Source: Deltaproteobacteria bacterium
GTDB lineage: Bacteria > Desulfobacterota > Desulfobacteria > Desulfobacterales > JAFDHS01
DNA length: 9,550 nucleotides
Assembly: GCA_019308655.1 (NCBI GenBank)
Contig: JAFDHS010000021.1
Location: 1-9,550, forward strand
Reading direction: 5' to 3'
Part shown: positions 1 through 5,934 of the stretch, one piece after another
How positions within the stretch are numbered: position 1 is the stretch's first letter
Layout of the letters: each line of letters opens with the position of its first letter
Position numbers and translations under genes: made by a program
The notes under the pieces: model-generated
Databases searched by the model: none
Told to the model about the DNA's origin: nothing
The model's input: the letters and a program-made list of their open reading frames with translations, nothing else

Positions 1-51
1 ACACTTGTCTGTAAGACCTACTTCAAAACCGAAACTCTCTCTAACCATGAC

Positions 52-60
52 AAAGGAGGA
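52..60 (+). promoter_or_regulatory. Shine-Dalgarno site of the TonB-dependent receptor
   Basis: The sequence AAAGGAGGA contains a near-complete anti-16S match (AAGGAGG) with six bases between GGAGG and the ATG at 66. It fixes the receptor start. It stands out because most genes in the AT-rich part of the window have no comparable site. No convincing -35/-10 pair is visible in the 50 bases to its left, so the promoter is probably outside the window. Confidence 0.85.
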
Positions 61-65
61 TAGTC

Positions 66-3000
66 ATGACATTCCGAAAAATACTGTATTTGTTGATTGC
101 TGTCCTACTGGGCAACGGTATGACCGTGGTAGGCCAAGAGCATCAAGGCCGCATCCTCGGTCGCGTTACGGATCCGAGCGGAGCGGCCATTCCGAACGTG
201 ACAGTGACAGCCACCAATACCGCCACCAATATCACTGCGAAAACAGTGACCAATGAACAAGGGAGTTACGAAATTCCCTATTTAATGCCGGGTGTCTACA
301 CGGTAGAGACAGAAGCCGAGGGCTTCAAGACTTTTGTAAGCCAAAGTATCGAAGTTAGGGTTGGAGACCGACTACGGATCGATATTCGTTTGGAACTTGG
401 CCCGGTGACCCAATCGGTGACGGTAACTGGAGAAACGCCATTGCTTGATACCAGTTCAGCAACAATTGGGCAGGTGGTGGATAGACGGCGACTCGCCGAA
501 CTGCCACTTTCGGGTGGCAATCCGTATACTCTAACGCGACTAGCTGCGGGAACGGTGAACTTCGCTGCGCCAAACCATCCGAGTCTCGAACCAGCACTGG
601 GAGTGCTCGCCAGCTTTTCGGTCAACGGCACTGGAAGCAAGAACAGCGAGTTCCTCATCGACGGAGCACCCGTGATGGAAGGGCGCAACCCAGCCTTCAT
701 TCCCCCAGCTGAAATGGTAGCGGAGTTTAAGGTGCAAACCTCCGGCTACGACGCCAGTATTGGCCGCGCGCCTGGCGCGGCAATCCAAGTGGCTCTGCGC
801 TCAGGTGGCAACAAATTCCACGGCACGCTTTATGAGTTCCATAACAACAACATCTTACAGGGCATAGATTTCTTCCAGCGTCGGCAACTGTATGACCCAA
901 AGACTGGCCCAGTGACTGACGCGAAAAGGAAATCGGTAGCGCCACAGCACGTAATCAACCGGTTCGGCGCCACGATCAGCGGACCGATGGTTTTACCCAA
1001 GATCTATAACGGTCGCAACAAGACGTTCTGGATTTACGGTTTCTCAGGTATGACGCGGCCGGGAACCGAGCGCGGCAACTATTACCGCACAGTTCCAACG
1101 CTGGCGCAGCGCCAGGGAGATTTTTCGAAGCTGTTATCCCTCGGCTCGAATTACCAAGTCTATGACCCACTGACGATTGCACCGGCGGCTAAGGGGCGCT
1201 TCAGCCGCCAGCCGTTTCCAGGCAACATCGTTCCTGCCAGTCGGTTTGATGAGGTAGCGCAGAACCTGATGCAGTATTGGCCAGAACCGAATACCGCCGG
1301 CACTGCGGACGGACGAAACAACTACTTCCGGCCGATCCGCTCGTGGAACGAGTACTGGTCACACTCAGTGCGGGTAGACCATCACCTGAGCGACAAGCAC
1401 CGGATATTCGGACGTTACAGTCAGATGCACCAGGTGTTCAATTCAGGCCAATATTTTCCAAATATCGCGATCGGCGCCAACCGCGACCGGTATTCGAAGA
1501 CAATCGGATTCAGTGATCTCTACACATTCAACCCCGGGCTGTTGATGAATTTCCGTTACAGCTTCGCACGATATCTCCAGAGCTTCGTGCCGAATGGAAA
1601 AGACTTTGACTTGGTGAGCGCCGGGTTCTCACCAAATCTGGTCACACAGATTGATCCCCTCGGACTAACGTTTCCGCAGATAACCGTAAGCGGCCTAGCA
1701 ACGCTTGGAAACCAGTATGCACGGTCCTTTTACACCAACTATCACGTGTTCTCGCTGGATATCACGAAGATGAAAGGGAATCATAGTCTCCGTTTCGGTG
1801 GACAGTTCCGATTGTTCCGGGAGAACAACTACAACTTTAGCTACACAACGCCACGGATTGAGTTCAAGCCCACTTGGACGCGCGGACCACTGGACAACTC
1901 CCCAGCAGCGCCGATCGGTCAGGGATTCGCCTCTTATCTACTCGGCCTGCCCAGCGGCGGGCGAGCAAGCATCAACGCTTCTTATGCGGAACAATCCACG
2001 TACACGGCGTTCTATGTGCAAGACGACTGGCGTGTTACGCCGAAGCTAACCCTGAACCTGGGGCTACGTTACGAGTGCGACTCGCCGATCACAGAACGGT
2101 ATAACCGCAGCCTCCGAGGATTTGATTTCACCACGCCGAGTCCGATCGAGGCTCAGGTTCAGGCGAACTACACCACTCATCCAATTGACCAGATTCCCGC
2201 AGACCAGTTCCGGGTCCGCGGTGGAGTACTCTTCGCGGGCACCGATAACCAGCCGCGAACATTGTGGAACGCGGATCGGAACAACATCGGGCCGCGGATC
2301 GGTCTGGCTTATTCGCTGACTCGATCCATGGTGATTCGCGCCGGCTACGGGATCTTCTATGTGCCTCTCGGCGTTGACCGCATGACCGTGAACCAGACCG
2401 GATTCACCCAGCGGACCAACCTGGTGCCGAGTTTCGACAATGGTCAGACCTTCGTAGCAACCCTGGAAAATCCGTTCCCGGACGGCTTCATCGCTCCTCC
2501 GGGTGCCAGCAAAGGGATTATGACGGACTACGGCCGAGGGGTCAGCTTCTTCAACCCGAACCCACGCAACGCATACATGCAGCGGTGGAGCTTCGGTATT
2601 CAACGCCAATTGCCCTGGCGTGTGGTCGTAAAGACCAACTACGTCGGGAATCGCGGCACAGGTCTGGGTGTGAGCCGACAACTCAATGCGATACCGGCAC
2701 AGTACCTGAGCACCTCGCCAGTACGCGATCAGGCAACGATTAACTTACTGAGCGCACACGTGAATAACCCATTCTATCCCTTGCTACCTGGCACGTCGCT
2801 GTCAGGCAAAAATACTTCCCGGGCGCAGTTGCTTCGTCCCTACCCGCAGTTCACGGGAATCAGCGTCACTGACTACCTCGGTTACTCATGGTACCACTCA
2901 CTCCAGGTGGGTGCGACGAAACGTTTTTCTTCCGGTTTGACGATCCAGACAAACTGGACTTGGTCGAAATACATGCAGGCTACTTCTTTCCTGAACCCGA

Positions 3001-3572
3001 CCGATGCCATGCCCGAGCATGTAATCTCGGGCAACGACCGGCCTCACCGTGTGACACTGAGCTGGGTATGGGAATTGCCATTTGGCAGAGGACACCCGCT
3101 GGCATCCGGGGTAACCGGACTGCCGAGCCAATTGATCAGCGGCTGGCAGTTACAGGGACTCTGGGAATACCAGAGCGGTCCTCCAATCGGATTCGGCAAC
3201 GTCATCTTCAACGGGGATCTGCATGACATTGTGCTTCCTCGGGGAGAACGGACGATTGACCAGTGGTTCAACACCAATGCCGGGTTCGACCGCAATTCGA
3301 AGAACCAGCTCGCTTACAACATTCGTACGTTCCCCAGCCGTTTAACGGGATTGCGGGCGTTCGGACTGAATATGTGGAACATCTCGGCTCTGAAGAATTT
3401 CCGAATCAACGAGCGTTTCAAACTGGAATTCCGGACCGAGTTCCTAAACGCTTTGAATCATTCGCACTTCCGACCTCCCAACACCAGCCCGACGAGTTCC
3501 CTGTTCGGCCGGGTAACCAGCACAGTCGGCTGGCCTCGTCAAGTATATTTCGCATTAAAGTTGAAATTCTAA
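66..3572 (+). CDS. TonB-dependent outer-membrane receptor, Oar-like, with carboxypeptidase regulatory-like domain
   Basis: This is a complete 1168-residue outer-membrane beta-barrel receptor, expected to import a large or scarce substrate using energy from TonB-ExbB-ExbD. Residues 1-23 form a signal peptide (basic MTFRK, then a hydrophobic stretch) with likely cleavage after VVG. Residues about 28-110 form a carboxypeptidase regulatory-like beta-sandwich (GRVTDPSGAAIPN, then GSYEIPYLMPGVYTV). A VTVTG segment near 118-122 leads into the plug (about 135-255, with SVNGTGSKNSEFLIDG and a SGGNKFHG motif), followed by the barrel to the C-terminal YFALKLKF, which ends in the aromatic residue typical of barrel proteins. 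Length and order match the large receptors common in Acidobacteriota. The substrate cannot be told. GC content is far above everything downstream, and no TonB-system or SusD-like partner is present in the window. The C-terminus looks native, so the composition break lies at or just after the stop codon. Confidence 0.93.
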   Translation: MTFRKILYLLIAVLLGNGMTVVGQEHQGRILGRVTDPSGAAIPNVTVTATNTATNITAKTVTNEQGSYEIPYLMPGVYTVETEAEGFKTFVSQSIEVRVGDRLRIDIRLELGPVTQSVTVTGETPLLDTSSATIGQVVDRRRLAELPLSGGNPYTLTRLAAGTVNFAAPNHPSLEPALGVLASFSVNGTGSKNSEFLIDGAPVMEGRNPAFIPPAEMVAEFKVQTSGYDASIGRAPGAAIQVALRSGGNKFHGTLYEFHNNNILQGIDFFQRRQLYDPKTGPVTDAKRKSVAPQHVINRFGATISGPMVLPKIYNGRNKTFWIYGFSGMTRPGTERGNYYRTVPTLAQRQGDFSKLLSLGSNYQVYDPLTIAPAAKGRFSRQPFPGNIVPASRFDEVAQNLMQYWPEPNTAGTADGRNNYFRPIRSWNEYWSHSVRVDHHLSDKHRIFGRYSQMHQVFNSGQYFPNIAIGANRDRYSKTIGFSDLYTFNPGLLMNFRYSFARYLQSFVPNGKDFDLVSAGFSPNLVTQIDPLGLTFPQITVSGLATLGNQYARSFYTNYHVFSLDITKMKGNHSLRFGGQFRLFRENNYNFSYTTPRIEFKPTWTRGPLDNSPAAPIGQGFASYLLGLPSGGRASINASYAEQSTYTAFYVQDDWRVTPKLTLNLGLRYECDSPITERYNRSLRGFDFTTPSPIEAQVQANYTTHPIDQIPADQFRVRGGVLFAGTDNQPRTLWNADRNNIGPRIGLAYSLTRSMVIRAGYGIFYVPLGVDRMTVNQTGFTQRTNLVPSFDNGQTFVATLENPFPDGFIAPPGASKGIMTDYGRGVSFFNPNPRNAYMQRWSFGIQRQLPWRVVVKTNYVGNRGTGLGVSRQLNAIPAQYLSTSPVRDQATINLLSAHVNNPFYPLLPGTSLSGKNTSRAQLLRPYPQFTGISVTDYLGYSWYHSLQVGATKRFSSGLTIQTNWTWSKYMQATSFLNPTDAMPEHVISGNDRPHRVTLSWVWELPFGRGHPLASGVTGLPSQLISGWQLQGLWEYQSGPPIGFGNVIFNGDLHDIVLPRGERTIDQWFNTNAGFDRNSKNQLAYNIRTFPSRLTGLRAFGLNMWNISALKNFRINERFKLEFRTEFLNALNHSHFRPPNTSPTSSLFGRVTSTVGWPRQVYFALKLKF

Positions 3573-3629
3573 ATTAAAGATAATCTTTTGCACCTTAACA
3601 ATTTTGTGCTTTTTTGTATTTTTTACTTG
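3570..3629. other. Abrupt composition break (probable contig join)
   Basis: GC-rich coding sequence changes to strongly AT-rich sequence at or within a few bases of the receptor stop codon (TAA, 3570-3572). Bases 3573-3629 are almost all A and T and hold no gene that I can support. Everything to the right keeps the AT-rich style, lacks strong Shine-Dalgarno sites and has CPR-like gene content. I infer a chimeric assembly join, although recent horizontal transfer cannot be excluded from sequence alone. Confidence 0.65.
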
Positions 3630-3665
3630 GCCGTTGTGGTTTTGCCATAAACGGCTCTTTTTTTT
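3630..3665 (+). terminator. Rho-independent terminator
   Basis: GCCGTT (3630-3635) pairs with AACGGC (3650-3655), and an inner GTGG/CCAT pairing caps a five-base loop. The hairpin is followed by a run of eight T (3658-3665). It reads on the plus strand. If the contig is genuine it terminates the receptor gene. If the contig is chimeric, it belongs to a lost upstream gene of the AT-rich genome. Confidence 0.75.
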
Positions 3666-3687
3666 GGGAAGACAACAAAGGTGATTA

Positions 3688-3704
3688 TTCTTTCATAGAA
3701 AGAA
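3688..3704. repeat. Short perfect inverted repeat
   Basis: TTCTTTC (3688-3694) and GAAAGAA (3698-3704) are perfect inverted copies around ATA, in otherwise featureless AT-rich intergenic DNA between two plus-strand terminators. It has no T-run, so it is not an obvious terminator. In such AT-rich sequence a 7-bp repeat may be chance. Confidence 0.3.
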
Positions 3705-3748
3705 AAAACTGAAAAAATTTCCAATATGTTATGAACTTATACATACAC

Positions 3749-3776
3749 TTGACATATATCTTTAACCTTATATACT
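3749..3776 (+). promoter_or_regulatory. Sigma70-type promoter (TTGACA-N16-TATACT)
   Basis: A consensus -35 TTGACA at 3749-3754 and -10 TATACT at 3771-3776 are separated by 16 bases, predicting a transcription start near 3783. No open reading frame starts soon after it. An intrinsic terminator lies only about 30-55 bases further on, so the promoter seems to drive a short RNA or an attenuated leader. Confidence 0.7.
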
Positions 3777-3782
3777 AAAAAT

Positions 3783-3838
3783 AGTACATTGGCACCCCCT
3801 ATCTCTTAAAGGGCTCACCTACTGAGCCCTCTTTTTTT
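3783..3838 (+). ncRNA. Candidate short RNA between a strong promoter and a strong terminator
   Basis: The predicted transcript is about 55 nt, from the start expected for the 3749-3776 promoter to the end of the T-run at 3838. It has no plausible coding sequence. Its 3' half is the terminator hairpin, and its 5' half is single-stranded and includes a run of five C (3795-3799). CCCT at 3797-3800 could pair instead with AGGG at 3810-3813, the 5' arm of the terminator, which would be an attenuator-like alternative fold. It may be a small regulatory RNA or an attenuated leader for the downstream repressor gene. No known RNA family is recognised. Confidence 0.4.
3810..3838 (+). terminator. Rho-independent terminator
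   Basis: AGGGCTCA (3810-3817) pairs with TGAGCCCT (3823-3830), eight perfect base pairs around a five-base loop. A C and then seven T (3832-3838) follow. This is a strong plus-strand terminator, closing the short transcript predicted from the promoter at 3749-3776. Confidence 0.85.
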
Positions 3839-3848
3839 ATTGCTTGTT

Positions 3849-3883
3849 ATTGCTTAATTAAGTTTTGGCAAGAATTAAGCAAT
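3849..3883. repeat. 11-bp perfect inverted repeat
   Basis: ATTGCTTAATT (3849-3859) and AATTAAGCAAT (3873-3883) are perfect inverted copies around a 13-base spacer. They lie about 20 bases upstream of the -35 box of the arsR-like promoter. No T-run follows, so a terminator is unlikely. A binding site for a dimeric regulator upstream of the promoter is possible. Part of ATTGCTT also recurs just upstream at 3839-3845. Confidence 0.5.
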
Positions 3884-3903
3884 GTTTATGAATATCTAAA
3901 ATC

Positions 3904-3932
3904 TTGACAAGAGAATTTGAGAGAGTTATTCT
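3904..3932 (+). promoter_or_regulatory. Sigma70-type promoter of the ArsR-family gene (TTGACA-N17-TATTCT)
   Basis: The -35 TTGACA at 3904-3909 and -10 TATTCT at 3927-3932 have the ideal 17-base spacing. The predicted start is near 3939, giving a leader of about 24 bases before the ATG at 3963. It directly abuts the palindrome at 3933-3948, as expected for a repressible promoter. Confidence 0.75.
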
Positions 3933-3948
3933 ATCAATAGATATTGAT
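3933..3948. promoter_or_regulatory. Candidate ArsR-type operator (ATCAATA-GA-TATTGAT palindrome)
   Basis: ATCAATA (3933-3939) and TATTGAT (3942-3948) form a perfect 7-2-7 palindrome immediately downstream of the -10 box and over the predicted transcription start. ArsR/SmtB repressors are known to bind AT-rich palindromes of ATCAA/TTGAT type at their own promoters. The position and sequence suit autoregulation by the gene starting at 3963. This is inference from motif and position. Confidence 0.55.
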
Positions 3949-3962
3949 GATTGATAAATCGT

Positions 3963-4292
3963 ATGAATAAAGCGATTAATAAAATATCTGAAAATGTAAA
4001 AGAAAAGGCTGACTTTTTAAAGATTATTTCTGAGGAAAATCGCTTGCGAATCATCTATTTAATCCGTTCGGGAAAAAGGTGTGTTTGTGATATTGAAAAA
4101 AAGTTAAAACTCCCCCAAAATCTCGTTTCTCATCATCTTAAGGTCTTAAAAAACTTTCAAATACTTTCTTCAAAAAGGAAAGGGGTAAAAATATTCTATC
4201 AACTAAATCAAAAGGTTCTTGAAAAATACCTTAAAGAAGTTAGTAAATATTTAGGGTTATACTTTAAGTGTCCAAAAAAAACAGAAGAATAA
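3963..4292 (+). CDS. ArsR/SmtB-family winged-helix transcriptional repressor
   Basis: This 109-residue protein is a probable metal- or metalloid-responsive dimeric repressor. The winged helix is clear: ISEENRLRIIYLIRSGKRCVCDIEKKLKLPQ, then the recognition helix LVSHHLKVLKNFQIL and the wing SSKRKGVKIFYQL. Cys40 and Cys42 sit in the RCVCDIE motif at the position of the arsenic site of classical ArsR (ELCVCDL), but the third cysteine of that CXCX2C site is absent. A lone Cys103 near the C-terminus could complete a different site. The inducer could be As, Sb, a divalent metal or something else. I prefer the ATG at 3963, since the alternative in-frame TTG at 3951 adds four residues and neither has a Shine-Dalgarno. 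It has a strong promoter and a likely operator just upstream, and its stop codon lies inside a terminator hairpin. The radical SAM gene follows 33 bases later. Confidence 0.88.
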   Translation: MNKAINKISENVKEKADFLKIISEENRLRIIYLIRSGKRCVCDIEKKLKLPQNLVSHHLKVLKNFQILSSKRKGVKIFYQLNQKVLEKYLKEVSKYLGLYFKCPKKTEE

Positions 4293-4311
4293 ATATTTTC
4301 TTCTGTTTTTT
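4276..4311 (+). terminator. Terminator hairpin overlapping the arsR-like stop codon
   Basis: Bases 4276-4289 (A-tract plus ACAGAAGA) pair perfectly with 4298-4311 (TCTTCTGT plus T-tract), about 14 base pairs around an eight-base loop. The TAA of the repressor gene is at 4290-4292, inside the loop. The flanking A- and T-runs make it terminator-like on both strands. It should reduce transcription into the radical SAM gene 14 bases later. Confidence 0.65.
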
Positions 4312-4325
4312 ATTGTTTTGGTTAT

Positions 4326-5783
4326 ATGTTTAATCTAAATAAAATTACCTCAAGCCTACAACAAAACGTCTATCTCTTTCTTTTAGAAAAAGCGATTGAA
4401 AACAAAACAACCAGGAAGATGCTTTTGGATAAATTCAAGCATAAGGCATATCAGCATATGGTGGAAGAAAGAAAAGATAATGAACTAAAATCTGTCCAAT
4501 TAAAGAAATATGCCTGGGTAGAATCAGCCCTCACACACCTCTTTCACAATTATGAAAAAGGGATTATTTCACCCCAGGTGATTAAAAAAATTATTAAAAT
4601 ACTGGGGCAAAATTTCTTTTCAAACAACCTTCCTGAGATACAAAAAATAAGAAAGCCGTTTAGGGAAAAATACAAAACAGATCCTCCTCATTTCATTGTT
4701 GTTTCTCCTACCCAGATATGCAATTTAAAATGCAAAGGATGCTATGCCGCCTCATCGCCCGAATCAGGAATAACAATGCCTTTTGATATCCTTGACAGGA
4801 TTTTAAAAGAAAATCACGATGTTTTCGGAAGCCGCTTTGTGACTGTGTCAGGAGGAGAACCCTTGCTGTACAAAAGCCAGGGAAAGACCATTCTTGATGT
4901 CTTTGAAAAATATAGTGATACCTATTTTATTTTTTACACCAACGGTACCCTTCTCACAGAGGAAGTGGCTGAGAGACTGGCTAAATTGGGAAACGCTTCG
5001 CCCCAAATCTCAGCTGAAGGGCTGGAAAAAGAGACAGATGAAAGAAGGGGTAAGGGGGTTTTTCAAAGAATTTTAAAGTCAATGGAGCGGTTAAGAAGAT
5101 TTGGTGTCCCATTTGTTATCTCTGTAACCTCTACTCAAAAAAACATAGACATATTATTGAGCGATGAATTTTATGAGTTTTGGTTTGAAAAACAAGGAGC
5201 CAGCTATATGTGGCAGTTTCAATTAATGCCTATTGGCCGAGGAAAGGAGGTTTTTGATTTAATGCCTACTCCCCAGCAGAGATTAAAACTTTACCGTAAA
5301 TGGGAAGAGGTATTAAAAAAGGGATACCCCTTGGCTGATTTCTGGAACTCGGGTGTGCTTTCTTCAGGATGTATTGCTTATGGCAGACCCGGCGGTTATC
5401 TCTATATTGATTGGTCAGGAAATATTATGCCCTGCGTGTTTATTCCTTATTACGTAGACAATGTTTATGAATTGTATAAAAATGGTAAGACAATTTCTGA
5501 TGCTTTATTTTCCGAATTCTTTAAAAAAGGGAGAGAATGGCAGAAGAAATATGGCTTGGCTCATCCCAAAGAAGCCGAAAATTGGTTAATGCCTTGCTCA
5601 ATCAGAGACAATTACGAATATTTTCATAATAAAATTCTTCCCCAAAAAGCAAAGGGAGAAGATGAATTTGCCAAAGCGGCAAAAGATTCAAAGGAATATT
5701 TTGAGGGATTGGTAGAATATGATGAGGAGCTCAAAAAAATTACTCAACCTATCTGGGAAAGGGAGTATAGGGAAAGAGGTTGA
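4326..5783 (+). CDS. Radical SAM protein with twitch/SPASM-like C-terminal domain
   Basis: This 485-residue protein probably uses a [4Fe-4S] cluster and S-adenosylmethionine to make a 5'-deoxyadenosyl radical. The CX3CX2C motif is CNLKCKGC (Cys132, 136, 139) followed by YAAS. The SAM-binding VSGGEPLL motif lies near 174-181. The C-terminal part has Cys349, then Gly after 15 residues, then Cys370 after four more, matching the CX9-15GX4C start of SPASM/twitch auxiliary-cluster domains. Cys424 could be a third ligand. The full seven-cysteine SPASM set is missing, so at most one auxiliary cluster is likely. The first 130 residues are a helical, Lys-rich extension that I cannot assign. The substrate is unknown; relatives modify peptides or proteins or build cofactors, but no precursor peptide is visible here. 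It follows the ArsR-like repressor by 33 bases across a terminator hairpin, and has no Shine-Dalgarno. It ends in TGA, so TGA is a stop codon here. Confidence 0.88.
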   Translation: MFNLNKITSSLQQNVYLFLLEKAIENKTTRKMLLDKFKHKAYQHMVEERKDNELKSVQLKKYAWVESALTHLFHNYEKGIISPQVIKKIIKILGQNFFSNNLPEIQKIRKPFREKYKTDPPHFIVVSPTQICNLKCKGCYAASSPESGITMPFDILDRILKENHDVFGSRFVTVSGGEPLLYKSQGKTILDVFEKYSDTYFIFYTNGTLLTEEVAERLAKLGNASPQISAEGLEKETDERRGKGVFQRILKSMERLRRFGVPFVISVTSTQKNIDILLSDEFYEFWFEKQGASYMWQFQLMPIGRGKEVFDLMPTPQQRLKLYRKWEEVLKKGYPLADFWNSGVLSSGCIAYGRPGGYLYIDWSGNIMPCVFIPYYVDNVYELYKNGKTISDALFSEFFKKGREWQKKYGLAHPKEAENWLMPCSIRDNYEYFHNKILPQKAKGEDEFAKAAKDSKEYFEGLVEYDEELKKITQPIWEREYRERG

Positions 5784-5794
5784 GAAAGACAGAG

Positions 5795-5833
5795 AAAAGC
5801 CGGGCGGGGGCTGCGCCCCCGCCCGGCTTTTTT
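5795..5833. terminator. Very GC-rich, probably bidirectional terminator
   Basis: Bases 5795-5811 pair with 5815-5831: a 13-bp all-GC core starting GCCGGGCGGGGGC, flanked by four A-T pairs, with a three-base TGC loop. T-runs follow on both strands (six T on plus; TTTTCTC on minus). It lies 11 bases after the radical SAM stop and 13 bases beyond the 3' end of the convergent tRNA-Ala, so it can serve both units. Confidence 0.9.
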
Positions 5834-5846
5834 AGTCTTTAAAAAG

Positions 5847-5917
5847 TGGACCTGGGCAGAATCGAACTGCCATTTCTACAATGCGAATGTAGCGTTCTGC
5901 CGTTAAACTACAGGCCC
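5847..5917 (-). tRNA. tRNA-Ala, anticodon CGC
   Basis: A full 71-nt cloverleaf reads on the minus strand. The acceptor GGGCCTG pairs with CAGGTCC and includes the G3-U70 wobble that identifies alanine tRNAs. The D arm is GTTT/GAAC with G18-G19 present. The anticodon stem CTACA/TGTAG encloses loop TTCGCAT (anticodon CGC, reading GCG). The T arm is GGCAG/CTGCC with a normal TTCGATT loop. The discriminator is A and CCA is not encoded (the genome continues ACTTTTT). It starts 17 bases after the mechanosensitive channel stop on the same strand and may be co-transcribed with it. Confidence 0.95.
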
Positions 5918-5934
5918 GGCAAAAGTTAGCAAAA

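Noticed and set aside
2064..2681. 205-codon open frame on the minus strand inside the receptor gene
   Set aside because: It lies wholly opposite a well-supported 1168-residue receptor, has no recognisable domain and no ribosome site. Long opposite-strand frames are expected in GC-rich coding DNA.
3573..3650. In-frame continuation after the receptor stop codon, giving a hydrophobic stretch (NNFVLFCIFYLAVVVLP)
   Set aside because: The receptor ends with a family-typical C-terminus. The hydrophobic reading follows from T-rich DNA, and it runs into a terminator hairpin.
3951..3962. TTG start for the ArsR-like gene
   Set aside because: It adds only four residues, has no Shine-Dalgarno, and lies closer to the predicted operator than the ATG at 3963. 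I keep it only as an alternative.
3573..3962. CRISPR array or mobile-element ends in the AT-rich intergenic region
   Set aside because: There are no regularly spaced direct repeats, no transposase, and no target duplication. The repeats seen are single hairpins explained as terminators or operators.
3947..3970. Seven-codon micro-ORF (MIDKSYE) overlapping the ArsR-like start
   Set aside because: It is too short to support, has no ribosome site, and overlaps the palindrome. It is most likely chance.
5781..5783. TGA recoding as glycine (code 25), as in some CPR lineages
   Set aside because: TGA ends the radical SAM gene right before a strong terminator, and no in-frame TGA interrupts any other gene here.
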